A model generated the notes under the pieces. The model had not been told where the DNA came from and ran no database searches. It saw nothing but the letters and a program-made list of their open reading frames with translations. From Sphingosinicella flava (GTDB taxonomy: Bacteria; Pseudomonadota; Alphaproteobacteria; Sphingomonadales; Sphingomonadaceae), in the NCBI RefSeq assembly GCF_016025255.1, contig NZ_CP065592.1, positions 1,221,122 through 1,285,121 on the forward strand: a DNA stretch of 64,000 nt, read 5' to 3'. Of this stretch, positions 1 through 9,300 are shown in pieces (position 1 is the stretch's first letter; every line of letters begins with the position of its first letter). Position numbers and translations under genes: made by a program.

Positions 1-202
1 CCGGCTCAATTATCCGGCCGGCCTCGACGCACTGGTGAGCGAAGGCTTCATCAAGCGGCTGCCGACCGATCCGTGGGGCAATGCCTATCGCTATGCCGCG
101 CCGGGGCGAAGCGGGGCGCCGTTCGACATTTACAGCCTTGGCGCCGACAATGCCGAAGGCGGCGAAGGGGACGATGCGGATATCGGCACCTTCGCGAAGT
201 GA
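1..202 (+). CDS. gspG: GspG, major pseudopilin of type II secretion (3' end only)
   Basis: Only the last 66 residues are in the window; the reading frame begins at base 2 and ends with TGA at 200-202. The visible part has the C-terminal signature of the major T2SS pseudopilin: a Leu-Pro-x-Asp-Pro-Trp-Gly-Asn stretch followed by a DIYSLGADNAEGGEGDDADIG segment rich in acidic residues, the calcium-binding loop of GspG. GspG polymerises into the periplasmic pseudopilus that pushes folded substrates through the outer membrane secretin. It is followed by gspH, whose start lies inside the gspG 3' end, so the genes are translationally coupled. gspC-F are expected upstream of the window but are not seen. 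Confidence 0.9.
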   Translation, partial: RLNYPAGLDALVSEGFIKRLPTDPWGNAYRYAAPGRSGAPFDIYSLGADNAEGGEGDDADIGTFAK

Positions 203-623
203 CGCGGGCTTCACGCTCGTCGAGCTGCTGATCGTCCTGGTCGTCATGGGCCTGCTGGCGTCGGTCGTGGTCGTCGCCATGCCCGATCCCAAAGGCTCCG
301 TGATGGCCGAGGCGCAGCGTTTCGCGGCACGCGCCAAGGCGGCGCAGGACAAGGCGATCCTGGACGGGCGCGCGGTCGCGGTGCGGGTGAGCGCCGACGG
401 CTACAGCTTCGAGCAAAGGCGGGACGGGGCGTGGCAACCGATGGCGCCGCCTTATTCCACATTCGAATGGCATGACAGGACGGCGGCGGCGATGACGGCG
501 CCGGGACGCTTCCTGTTCGACGCGACCGGCATCGCCGAACCCGCCTCGCTGACCCTCACCCGCGATGGCGAGAGGGCTCGGGTGGAGATAGACGGCGGAG
601 GGGCGGTCCGTGTCGGCGCGTAG
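174..623 (+). CDS. gspH: GspH, minor pseudopilin of type II secretion
   Basis: A 149-residue type IV pilin-like protein. I chose ATG 174 because it puts the prepilin peptidase site (SDAG before FTLVELL) 12 residues from the start, a normal class III leader. The frame remains open further upstream, but that would give an unusually long leader. After the cleavage site come about 20 hydrophobic residues, then a globular periplasmic domain. GspH is a minor pseudopilin of the T2SS pseudopilus; it lies between gspG and gspI and overlaps both (29 bp with gspG, 14 bp with gspI). Sequence conservation beyond the N-terminus is low in this family, so the assignment leans on gene order. Confidence 0.85.
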   Translation: MRISAPSRSDAGFTLVELLIVLVVMGLLASVVVVAMPDPKGSVMAEAQRFAARAKAAQDKAILDGRAVAVRVSADGYSFEQRRDGAWQPMAPPYSTFEWHDRTAAAMTAPGRFLFDATGIAEPASLTLTRDGERARVEIDGGGAVRVGA

Positions 624-987
624 AGGCGAAAGCGGCTTCACCCTCATCGAGATGCTGGTGGCGCTCGCCATCTTCAGCCTCGCCGCGCTGGCTCTGCTGC
701 GGCTCAACGGCGCCACGGTGACCAGCACCACGCGGCTGCAGGATCAGGCGATGGCGCAGATCGTCGCGCGCAACATCGCGGTCGAGACGCTGACCGATCC
801 GATCCCGCCCGCCTTCGGCACGGCGAGCGGCGAAGTGACGAACGGCAACCGCCGCTGGTTGTGGACGCGGGTCACCAACCGGTCACCGGAAGCACGCATC
901 CAGCAAATCGAGATCGAAGTGCGCAGCGTGAGCGGGCCGGAAGCGGCGAGGCTCACCGTCTTCCGATCGGCCGAGATTCCGGCATGA
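610..987 (+). CDS. gspI: GspI, minor pseudopilin of type II secretion
   Basis: A 125-residue pseudopilin starting at GTG 610, inside the end of gspH. The leader is very short (MSARRGESG) before the FTLIEMLVALAIFSLAALALL prepilin segment. In other T2SS, GspI forms the tip complex of the pseudopilus with GspJ and GspK. The TGA stop at 985-987 overlaps the ATG of gspJ. Length and position in the operon fit GspI. Confidence 0.88.
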   Translation: MSARRGESGFTLIEMLVALAIFSLAALALLRLNGATVTSTTRLQDQAMAQIVARNIAVETLTDPIPPAFGTASGEVTNGNRRWLWTRVTNRSPEARIQQIEIEVRSVSGPEAARLTVFRSAEIPA

Positions 988-1649
988 GGGTGACACGCTC
1001 CTTGTGCTCCGGCGGAGGCCGGAGCCCAGCCGCGCGGAAGGTGCCGCTGGATTCCGGCTTTCGCCGGAATACTGAAACGGGCTTCACGCTTGTCGAGCTG
1101 CTCGTCGCCTTGTTCATTTTCGGACTGCTGGCCGCGACCGGCGTGGTGCTCCTCTCCTTCAGCGTGCGGGCCGAGGACAATGCGGCGACGCGGATGGAGG
1201 AAGTGAGCCGGATGCGCCGCCTCGGCACCCTGCTGACCGGCGATCTCGCCCAAGCGATGCGGCGCGTATCGCGCGACGAAAATGCGGCGCTGCGCCCGGC
1301 CTTTGCGGGCAGTGCGAGCGGCGGGCCGCTGCTCGCTTTCGTGCGGGCCGGGTGGGACAATCCGGAGGGTGCGCCGCGCGCTTCGCTGCAGAAGGTCGAA
1401 TATCGCCTGTCCGGCAATCGGCTGGAACGCGTCGCTTATCCTCATGTCGACGGCGCCGCGCCGCTGCCGCCGATGGTGTTGGCGGAAGACGTGCGGAGCG
1501 TGCGTCTGCGCTTCCGTGACGAGAATGGCGCGTGGCTCGACCGCTGGATCGTCGACAATGCCTATGCGATGCCCCGCGTGGTTGAGTTGGAGATCGTGAC
1601 CGGGCGGGAGGGCGTAGTGCGGCAGCTCTTCCTGGTGGGTGGGGCATGA
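984..1649 (+). CDS. gspJ: GspJ, minor pseudopilin with an abnormally long leader
   Basis: A 221-residue pseudopilin if it starts at ATG 984 (ATGA overlap with gspI). The prepilin motif TETG/FTLVELLVALFIF is normal, but 33 residues precede the cleavage site instead of the usual 5-15. That extra leader is encoded by a two-hairpin palindromic repeat (1006-1070) of a family found elsewhere in this window. An alternative GTG at 1041 would give a 14-residue leader, but it has no good ribosome binding site. The globular domain after residue 60 is a typical GspJ domain with a conserved pattern of hydrophobic strands. GspJ is predicted to form the pseudopilus tip with GspI and GspK. Its stop overlaps the gspK start. 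Confidence 0.87.
   Translation: MRVTRSLCSGGGRSPAARKVPLDSGFRRNTETGFTLVELLVALFIFGLLAATGVVLLSFSVRAEDNAATRMEEVSRMRRLGTLLTGDLAQAMRRVSRDENAALRPAFAGSASGGPLLAFVRAGWDNPEGAPRASLQKVEYRLSGNRLERVAYPHVDGAAPLPPMVLAEDVRSVRLRFRDENGAWLDRWIVDNAYAMPRVVELEIVTGREGVVRQLFLVGGA
1006..1070 (+). repeat. Two-hairpin REP-like palindrome inside the gspJ leader
   Basis: Two perfect 20-nt hairpins at 1006-1025 (GCTCCGGCGGAGGCCGGAGC) and 1051-1070 (ATTCCGGCTTTCGCCGGAAT) flank a bridge that begins CCAG and ends CTGG. The element at 19874-19933 has exactly the same plan. Here the repeat is read through in frame and forms most of the GspJ leader. Confidence 0.8.
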
Positions 1650-2641
1650 GGCGCTTCCGGCCTTCGCAGCGGGAACGGGGCGCGGCGTTGCTGACCGTCC
1701 TGCTGCTCGTCGCGGTGATGGGCGCCATCGCGGTCGTCGCGCTGGAACGGATGCGGCTCGCCACTCGCCTCGCCATGAACAGCGTGGCGCTCGATCAGGC
1801 GCGGCAATTCGCCATCGGCGTCGAAGGGCTGATGACGCTCGCCATGAACGATCTGCTCGCCGCGAGCCCCGATGCAACCCTGCCCAATGGCTGGCAGGAT
1901 ACGACGCGCCAGATCCCGCTGCCGGGCGGCGGAATGGCGGAAGCGCGGGCGGCGGACGGGGGCAATTGCTTCAATCTGAACAGCCTGGCGACGGCGCCGG
2001 AGCAAGGCGGCGACCTGATCGCCAACCCAATCGCGATCGCGCAGTTCGCCGGCCTGATGCAGGTCTTGGACGTGCCGCAGGGCATCGCCGTGCGGATCGC
2101 CGATGGCGCGGCCGACTGGGTCGATGCCGACACGGCCGCGCAGCCTCAGGGGGCGGAGGACAATGTCTACCGGCAATCGGCGCAGCCCTACCGCGCCGCC
2201 AACGCGCCTTTCGCGGACAAGAGCGAGCTTCGCGCCGTCGCGGGCGTGACCGCCGAAGCCTATGATCGGGTGCGACCCTTCGTCTGCGCATTGCCGACGC
2301 ACGATCTGTCGCCGATCAACGTCAACACGCTGAAACCGGAGCAGGCGCCGCTCCTCGCGATGCTGGCGCCCGAGCAGATTCCGGTCGACCGGGCCCTGCA
2401 GGCCCTGGCGGCGCGCCCGGCGGGGGGCTGGGCGAGTATCGGCGATTTCTGGACGCGCACGATCTTGAACGGCGTGATGCTGCCGACGCAGGTGCAGGGC
2501 CAGCCGGGGGTCAAGAGCCAATGGTTCGCCCTTGACGTGACCGTCCGGCTGGGCGAGGCGGAAGTGCGCGAAGCGGCGCTGGTCGACGCGCGCGAAAAGC
2601 CCGCGCGCATCGTCGCGCGGCGATGGGGGGATGACGAGTGA
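1646..2641 (+). CDS. gspK: GspK, tip pseudopilin of type II secretion
   Basis: A 331-residue protein with a short basic N-terminus (MRRFRPSQRERG), then a pilin-like hydrophobic helix (AALLTVLLLVAVMGAIAVVAL) lacking the Glu at position +5. That absence is the hallmark of GspK. The large C-terminal part includes the DLSPINVNTL segment typical of the helix-hairpin-helix-like T2SK domain. GspK is thought to cap the pseudopilus tip. The start ATG overlaps the gspJ stop and the stop overlaps the GTG of gspL, so expression is coupled along the operon. Confidence 0.9.
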   Translation: MRRFRPSQRERGAALLTVLLLVAVMGAIAVVALERMRLATRLAMNSVALDQARQFAIGVEGLMTLAMNDLLAASPDATLPNGWQDTTRQIPLPGGGMAEARAADGGNCFNLNSLATAPEQGGDLIANPIAIAQFAGLMQVLDVPQGIAVRIADGAADWVDADTAAQPQGAEDNVYRQSAQPYRAANAPFADKSELRAVAGVTAEAYDRVRPFVCALPTHDLSPINVNTLKPEQAPLLAMLAPEQIPVDRALQALAARPAGGWASIGDFWTRTILNGVMLPTQVQGQPGVKSQWFALDVTVRLGEAEVREAALVDAREKPARIVARRWGDDE

Positions 2642-3717
2642 GTGCGGCGTTGCTGATCTTCCTGTCCCGGGGCGGCTTCGCCGGATGGATGCAGCTGGCC
2701 GACGGCGCTGTCGTCGCGCGCGGCGAAAGGCTGGAGGGTTTGCCTGTCGTCTCGGGCCGGACGTTGCCCATCACCGTCGTCGTGCCCGGCGATGAAGTGT
2801 CGCTCCATTGGGCCGAATTTCCCGAAGGATTGTCGGAGCCGCAGGCGCAGGCCGCCGGGCGGATCATGGCCGCCGATCTTGCCGCACAGCCGGTCGCCGA
2901 CCTGCATGTCGCGGTGGGTCCAGAGGGCGGCAATGGCGTGCGCTGCATCGCGCTGGTTTCCGCTTTGCAGGTGGCGGGATGGATCGCGCGGCTGGCGGAT
3001 CAGGGGATCGACCCGGACCGCATCGTGCCGGAGCCGTTGCTGCTCTTGCCGCCAGAGGAAGGCTTGATCCGTTTCGACAAGGAAGGATTGGCACTTTACC
3101 GGGGTCCGGCGGATGCGTTCAGCGTCGAGGCCGAACTGGCCGCACTGATGGCACCCGCTGTCGACGTGCAGACCATCGACGCCGAACGATTCGAAGCCGA
3201 TCTGCCGGCGGCGCTGGACGCCCTGCCGGTCAATCTGCGCCAAGGGCCGTTCGCGAAACGCCGGGCGTGGAAGATCGACTGGAAGCGCGTGCGCCGCATG
3301 GCCGTGCTGGGCGTCGTCATCCTGTTTCTCGGCGTCGCGATCCAGTTCGCGCTGATCCTGCGTTACACGTTCGCGGCGGACGCGGCGGAACAGGAACGTG
3401 CCGCCTTAGCCGAACAGGTGACGCCGGGCGGGGGGCCGGATCAGCTCGACGCCCGCCTGCGCGCGCTGGGCGGCGGGGCGCGGCTGACGCCGCTCGCCGG
3501 AATTTTGTTCGACGCCATCCGGAACACGCCCAATGTACAGCTATCCGCGCTCGGCTTCGACGAGAATGGCCTGCGGGCGACGATACTCGCCGATGCCCCG
3601 GGCAGCATCGCCGCCGTCCAACAGCAGATCGCGTCGCGCGGCTTCGCGGCGGAGGCGGGCGCGATCCGGCCGCAAGGCAACCGATCGGTCGCCGAACTGA
3701 CGATGAGGCCGCGATGA
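2638..3717 (+). CDS. gspL: GspL, inner-membrane assembly protein of type II secretion
   Basis: A 359-residue protein starting at GTG 2638. The N-terminal ~215 residues form an actin-like cytoplasmic domain. One transmembrane segment follows a run of basic residues (residues about 222-242, MAVLGVVILFLGVAIQFALI). The periplasmic C-terminal ferredoxin-like domain of about 100 residues completes the GspL architecture. GspL links the secretion ATPase GspE to the inner-membrane platform with GspM, the next gene, which it overlaps by 4 bp. Sequence similarity in this family is weak; architecture and gene order support the call. Confidence 0.85.
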   Translation: MSAALLIFLSRGGFAGWMQLADGAVVARGERLEGLPVVSGRTLPITVVVPGDEVSLHWAEFPEGLSEPQAQAAGRIMAADLAAQPVADLHVAVGPEGGNGVRCIALVSALQVAGWIARLADQGIDPDRIVPEPLLLLPPEEGLIRFDKEGLALYRGPADAFSVEAELAALMAPAVDVQTIDAERFEADLPAALDALPVNLRQGPFAKRRAWKIDWKRVRRMAVLGVVILFLGVAIQFALILRYTFAADAAEQERAALAEQVTPGGGPDQLDARLRALGGGARLTPLAGILFDAIRNTPNVQLSALGFDENGLRATILADAPGSIAAVQQQIASRGFAAEAGAIRPQGNRSVAELTMRPR

Positions 3718-4193
3718 CGACACGCTTCCTCGATTGGTGGAAGGGCCGCACCGTGCGCGAGCAGCGGATGCTGGTCGCCCTTGCCGTGGTTGCTGCCCTG
3801 GTTCTCGGCTGGCTGCTCGTCATCCGCCCGCTCGACGCAGCCTTAGCCTCAGCGAAGGAGCGGCATGGCCAGGCGGTCGCCGCGCTCGCCCAGACCCGCG
3901 CCCAGGCCAAGGCGATTAACGACCTGACGCAGCGTCCCGCGCCGGCGCTCGGCGGTCCGCTCGCGACCGTCATCGGCACGTCGGCAAGCGAAGCGGGATT
4001 CACCGTCAGCCGCCTCGACGCGGATGCGAACGGCAACGTGACGCTCGCGATTGCGGCGGCGCGGCCGCAAGCCTTTTTCGCCTGGGTCGCGGAGATGGAA
4101 AGCCGGGGCGCGATCGCCGCCAATCTCACCGCCAGCGCGAATACCGATCAGACGCTGAGCGTTCAGGCGACCTTCCGAGCGGGAGGACGGTGA
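3714..4193 (+). CDS. gspM: GspM, inner-membrane platform protein of type II secretion
   Basis: A 159-residue protein with a short cytoplasmic tail (TTRFLDWWKGRTVREQRML), one transmembrane helix (about residues 21-41), a short coiled region, and a small periplasmic ferredoxin-like domain. This matches GspM, the GspL partner. It starts within the gspL stop (ATGA). Its TGA (4191-4193) is directly followed by the ATG of gspN. Confidence 0.87.
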   Translation: MTTRFLDWWKGRTVREQRMLVALAVVAALVLGWLLVIRPLDAALASAKERHGQAVAALAQTRAQAKAINDLTQRPAPALGGPLATVIGTSASEAGFTVSRLDADANGNVTLAIAAARPQAFFAWVAEMESRGAIAANLTASANTDQTLSVQATFRAGGR

Positions 4194-4906
4194 TGCGCAT
4201 CCGCTTGCCGCTGGGCCGCACGCTCTTCTTTCTGAGCGCCTTCGCCTTTGCGACGGTAGCGCTGCTGCCGTTGCGGTTGGCGCTAGATTGGTTGGGGTTG
4301 GATGAACGCGGCTTCGCGGCGCGCGAGGCGCAGGGCAGCCTGTGGCTAGGCGCCATCAGCGAGGCGCAGTGGAACGGAGTCCCGCTCGGCGACCTTCAGG
4401 CGCGGCTGCGGACGCTCCCGCTGCTCGCCCTGCGCGCGCGCGTCGATCTCGACAGTCCCGATGCGCCGAAGCGCGTGGACGGCGGCATCACCGTCACCCG
4501 CAACACCTTCGGCGTCGACGACCTGACCGCGACGCTCGACACGGTTGGACTGCTTGGCGGTCTGCCGATCGCCCGCCTGGACCTGGCGGACGTGACGGCG
4601 CGCTTCGACGGTGGCACGTGCCGGGCCGCCGAGGGACAAGCGACGGCGACCCTCGCCCCGGTCGCAAGCCTGCCGCTTCCGGGGCAAATGACCGGCACCG
4701 CGCGCTGCGACGCGGGTGCGCTGCTCATTCCATTCCAGAGCGCGAGCGGCGCGGAACGGATGGAGATGCGCCTGATGCCCGGCGGGCAATATCAAGCGCG
4801 CGTCCAGCTCCTTTCGGCCACGCCCGCCATGGCCCCCGCCCTTACCGCCGCCGGCTTCACGGCGACGGGGGCCGGCTTCGTCCTCGAACGGCAGGGCGCC
4901 TTTTAG
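4193..4906 (+). CDS. gspN: GspN, accessory type II secretion protein
   Basis: A 237-residue protein with one N-terminal membrane anchor (TLFFLSAFAFATVALLPLRLAL) and a periplasmic domain with repeated short strands, including the 'GSLWLGAISEAQWNGVPLG' element characteristic of GspN. I chose ATG 4193, preceded by GGGAGGACGG, over the adjacent GTG 4190. GspN is present in only some T2SS operons and is not always essential. It is the last gene of the operon; the next gene is convergent, only one base away. Confidence 0.82.
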   Translation: MRIRLPLGRTLFFLSAFAFATVALLPLRLALDWLGLDERGFAAREAQGSLWLGAISEAQWNGVPLGDLQARLRTLPLLALRARVDLDSPDAPKRVDGGITVTRNTFGVDDLTATLDTVGLLGGLPIARLDLADVTARFDGGTCRAAEGQATATLAPVASLPLPGQMTGTARCDAGALLIPFQSASGAERMEMRLMPGGQYQARVQLLSATPAMAPALTAAGFTATGAGFVLERQGAF

Positions 4907-4907
4907 C

Positions 4908-6317
4908 TTAGCCTTCGCCCGCGGCGACGCTCCGGCGGCTCCCGTAGAGGAAATAGATGGCGAGGCCGACGACCTGCGCGATCAGGAAATAATGCTGGGT
5001 CTTCGCGGGCAGGCTGTAGAAGAGATAGGCGCAGCCGAGGATCGCGATCAGGCCGACCACCCAGGGCATGGGCGTACGGAAGGTGCGCTCCGCATCCGGG
5101 GCGCGGCGGCGCATGATCAGCATGCAGACGGCAACCGCCGCGAAGGCGGTCAGCGTCCCAGCATTGGCGAGCGCGGCGAGATCGGCGAGCGGGATGAAGC
5201 CTGCCAAGATCGCGACCAGGATCGCGGTGAACAGGGTGATCCGCACCGGATTGCCCCGCGCCGATACCCGGGCGAGGCCGCGCGGGAGCAGCCCGTCGCG
5301 CGCCATCACGAAGAAGATGCGGCTCTGCCCGTAGAAGAAAGCGAGGATCACGGTCGGCAGGGCGATGACGGCGGATGCCGCGAGATAAGTCGCGGCGGCG
5401 GGTTGCCCGAGCTCGCGCAGGATCAGGGCCAGCGGCTCGGGACTGTTGGCGAAGCGGGTATAGGCAAGTGCGCCGATCGCGGCGGCGGCCACGGCCATGT
5501 AGATGGCGACGCAAGCGACCATCGATCCGACGATGCCGATGGAGAGATCCCGTCCCGGATTCTTCGCTTCCTCCGCCGCCGTGGCGATGGCATCGAAACC
5601 ATAAAAGGCGAAGAAGATGATGGCGGCGGCGGCCATGACGCCACGCTCGACGCCGTCGGCGCTCATCTGCTTGTCGAAGCCGAAGGGCGCGAAGGGTTCG
5701 AAATTGGCAGCGTCGAAATAAGGCAGGGCGACCGCGACGAAGACGATGAGCGCGACGATCTTCACGACGACCAGGATGGCGTTCAACGTCGCGCTTTCCC
5801 GCGTGCCCGCGATCAGGAGGCCCGCGACGACGGCGATGATGAAGATGGCGGGCAGGTTGACGATGCCGCCAAGTTCCGGCCCCTGCATCAGGCTCATCGG
5901 CACGCCCGCCCAGGCCTGGAGCAGGGGTGCGGCATATCCGGACCAACCGACCGCGACCGCGCTCACCACCAGCGAATATTCAAGGATGAGGCTCCACCCC
6001 ACGATCCAAGCGAGCAGTTCGCCGATCACGACATAGGTGTAGGTGTAGGCGCTGCCTGAAGCCGGGATCATCGTCGCCATTTCGGCATAGGCTAGCGCCG
6101 CGCAGGCGCAGATCACGCCTGCGATGGCGAAGGACAGGATGACGGCGGGCCCGGCCTTGTCCGCGCCAACGCCGATCAGGGTCAGAATGCCGGTCCCGAC
6201 GATCGCGCCGACGCCAAGCGCCACAAGGTGCGGCCAGCCGAGGCTGCGCTTCAGCCGATGTTCCGAAGGCAGATCCTCGCTCGCGACGATCCTTTTGCGC
6301 GCATTCCATTGTGCCAA
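4908..6317 (-). CDS. APC-family amino acid permease
   Basis: A 469-residue polytopic inner-membrane protein with at least 12 hydrophobic segments. The first carries the APC motif GVGAIVGTGILTLIGVGADKAGPAV, which binds the amino acid backbone; the TM6 region 'IIFFAFYGFDAIATAAEEAKNPGRDLSIGI' is strongly like the cationic amino acid transporter (CAT) subfamily. I favour a TTG start at 6317, with AAAAGGGGA upstream. Upstream ATGs at 6428 and 6416 would overlap tamB and add a non-conserved tail. Substrate cannot be told from sequence. It lies immediately downstream of tamB, possibly co-transcribed. Confidence 0.87.
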   Translation of the reverse strand: MAQWNARKRIVASEDLPSEHRLKRSLGWPHLVALGVGAIVGTGILTLIGVGADKAGPAVILSFAIAGVICACAALAYAEMATMIPASGSAYTYTYVVIGELLAWIVGWSLILEYSLVVSAVAVGWSGYAAPLLQAWAGVPMSLMQGPELGGIVNLPAIFIIAVVAGLLIAGTRESATLNAILVVVKIVALIVFVAVALPYFDAANFEPFAPFGFDKQMSADGVERGVMAAAAIIFFAFYGFDAIATAAEEAKNPGRDLSIGIVGSMVACVAIYMAVAAAAIGALAYTRFANSPEPLALILRELGQPAAATYLAASAVIALPTVILAFFYGQSRIFFVMARDGLLPRGLARVSARGNPVRITLFTAILVAILAGFIPLADLAALANAGTLTAFAAVAVCMLIMRRRAPDAERTFRTPMPWVVGLIAILGCAYLFYSLPAKTQHYFLIAQVVGLAIYFLYGSRRSVAAGEG

Positions 6318-6384
6318 GACGCGTCCCCTTTTCCCTGTCCTGTTCGGCGCCCTTGCTGGCAGTCCGCCCCGGAATTGTCGAGGA

Positions 6385-9300
6385 TCAATAATCCTTGGAG
6401 ACGCGGACGCTCGCATTATGGCGCCCAATCGTCGAGACGCTCGACAGGAGAGAGAGCCAGCGCGTGATTTGATATTCGATGCGGGTCGCCGAATAACCGC
6501 GGCCGTCCGTCACCACCTCCACATAGAAGCGGCGGCCCAGATATTTGCCGGCCGCGAGCGACGTTCCTTGCCCCGTCACGATGTCGCCGGGGAGGATGCG
6601 GAGCCGGTCGAGCCCGACGGCTGAGCGGACGGCATTGATCGGATCGAGGCCCGCGCCCGGGTTATTGAGGGCCGCGACGGCGGCGGCGAGTTGCAACGCT
6701 TCGGGCGCGGAGAGATTGGTGATCGACGTGCCGAACAGCAGGCGGCTCAAAAGCTCGTCCTGCGGCAAAGGCGGTGTGCTGGTGAAGGCGATTTCCGGCC
6801 GGAGCCCGCTGCCCGTCACGCGGATCGTCGCATTGAGGCCCTGCACCCCGCCCTGGGCCACGATGTCGAGGATCGGGTCGGGCGGCGCGTCGCCGACGAA
6901 GCGGATCACTCCGCGTTCAAGATCGAAGGTCCGCCCGGCGAAATCGTAGCTGCCGCGCACCAGATCGGCGCGGCCGTTGATGCGCGGCGCAGTGACCGGA
7001 CCGTCGATCGACAGGTTCGCGCTCCATTCGCTCGAAATGCCGAGCCCGGTCACCTGCAAACCGTTTCGCGCGCGCACCGCCATGTCGAATTGCCAGGGGC
7101 TTGGCGTCCGCGTTTCCGTCCAATCGTCGTCGCGCCCATTCACTTCGCGCACCGGCAGACGCGGCACCTGCGCCGCCGCCGTGGCGCTGCCGAGGCGGAA
7201 GAGGCCGCTGACGAGATTGAGGTCGCCGGAAATGGTGCCGCCATCCCCGTCCGACCGGATGCGGATCGGGCCGGTCACCTTCGCTTTCAAATCGTCGCGG
7301 TCGAGTATCTGGGCGCGATTGGCGTCGACGGTGAGATCGATGCCGAGGCCGCGCGCGGACAGGAGGAAGGAGCCACGGCCCGAAACCCTGCCATCATTCT
7401 TCGTCGTGCCGCTGAAGCTGTCGAGCAGCAGGCGCGACCCGTCGAAACGGCCGGAAGCGGCGAGATTCTGGACGACTGTGCCGGTGATCGCGCTTTCGAG
7501 CCTCGCCTGCTGGGCGCGCAGGGAGCCGCGAATGGCGGGATCGTTCAGCGTTCCGGTCACGTCCGCGCCGAGGGCGACCGGACCGCTGATGTTGAACAAT
7601 TCGACGCCGGTCAGGCCCCAAAGCGTGTCGGCTGGCCCATTGTAACGGATCTGCGCGAAAAGCGGCGCCGCGCTCAGCCGGTCGATGAGCGTGCCGCCGT
7701 CCGGCAAGGGCGAAAGCCGGGCCTGGGCGCGGCCGATGGTGCGGCCCTGGCTCGCTGCGACGGCGCGGAGCGCGGCGTTGCGGCCGTCGAGCTTCGCCGC
7801 GATGCCGAGATCGACCGGAGCAGTGGACAGGACGATCCCGGCGCGGGTGAGGCCGCGCACGCGCAGGTTCAAATCCCCCTTCGGCGCGCCGCCGCCAGCG
7901 GGCACGTCGTAACGCAAGGTGCCCGACGCAATCCCGCCGAGGCCGAGATCCGGATAAGCGATATCGAGCACGGTGAGCGGCATGGCGTCGAGCCGCGCAT
8001 CAATCTGGGTTCGCGCGGAATTGAACATGCCCCCCACTTCGGCGCTGCCCCCGGCGAAGGTGATTGCGGTCGGCGCGAGGTTCCAGCCGTCGCCGGCACG
8101 GGTCAGGATGGCGGGAGACTTGAGCGCGATGGGGCGCCGGTCGACGCTGCCCCGGCCAGAGATACCAATGCGTTGCGGCGTCACGTCGGCGACGGCCGCG
8201 AAGGTGAAAGTGCGGCCGCGCGTGCCCGCGACATCGGCGCGGATCTGGCCCGAACCGCCGCGCAGGCTGGCCGAGGCGCTGATGCTGGCGAGCGACACGG
8301 CGCCGCGCGTGACGCCGCGCGCTTCCAACGTGCCTTCGATGGACGTGCCGTTCGGATCGAGCAGGATCACGCCGTCGAGGCGGCCCCGGCGGATGGCGAT
8401 GGCGGGCGGCCCCGCGAAACGCGCCTGATCGGCGACGAGATGCGCCTCGATCCGCTGGATGCCGCCAGCAGGCTGGAAGAGGAGGCCGCCACGAAGGCCA
8501 CCGCCGGAAATATTGAGCTGGCCCTGGAAGCCGCCGGGATCGGAGCGCAGGCGCCCCGTCGCGCTGGTACCGGATACTTGCAGCGCGTCGATCGCGATGA
8601 CGGCCGGGGCATTAGCGGGGAGCAGGATCGCGCCTTTAGACGTGAAGGGGCCAAGAGTCGAAAGCCCAGCCGCTTCATAAGCATAGCCCCCCGCATTGGG
8701 TTGGAGCGTCAGGTCCATGTCGCGAATGCCGAGGGCCTCGTTGGGCCGGTCGAGGCGGAGGGTGACGCGCGGCCGGGAGATGTCGCCGTCGAGGACGATC
8801 GAGAAAGGCCCATAGTCCGCCTGATTGCCGCGCCCCTCGAAATGGAAGGTGCCGTCGCGGCGGCGGTAGCCATTGCCGTTGATCGCGATCTTCGGCGCGC
8901 GCAGGCGCAGGTTCCGGAAGTGAATGACGCCGTCCGCGCCGCGCAGGAGGCCGGTCTCGATCCGCGGGAGACCCCCGGCAAGGGAAGCGAGGAATTTGTT
9001 GTCGAGGCGCCGGACCCAGGCCTTGCCGGTGCCCGTGACGATCGTGCCGCGCCCGTTCGCGCCCGGCACCACCTTCAACTCGCTCGTCACGTCGACGATG
9101 CCGAGGCCGGGAATGGAATAGCGGGTGAGGCCTCCGGAAAGGACGACATCGTATCGGCCGGTGACGAGGTCGACGAACAGGCTGACCTTGCCCTTCAACT
9201 TGTCCGAAGTCAGGGACAGGCTTTCGCCGGTCAATGCCCGGGCCGTGACCTTGAGCAGGCCGTCGACGCGCAAATTGGCGAGAATGCCGCCCGCGACGCT

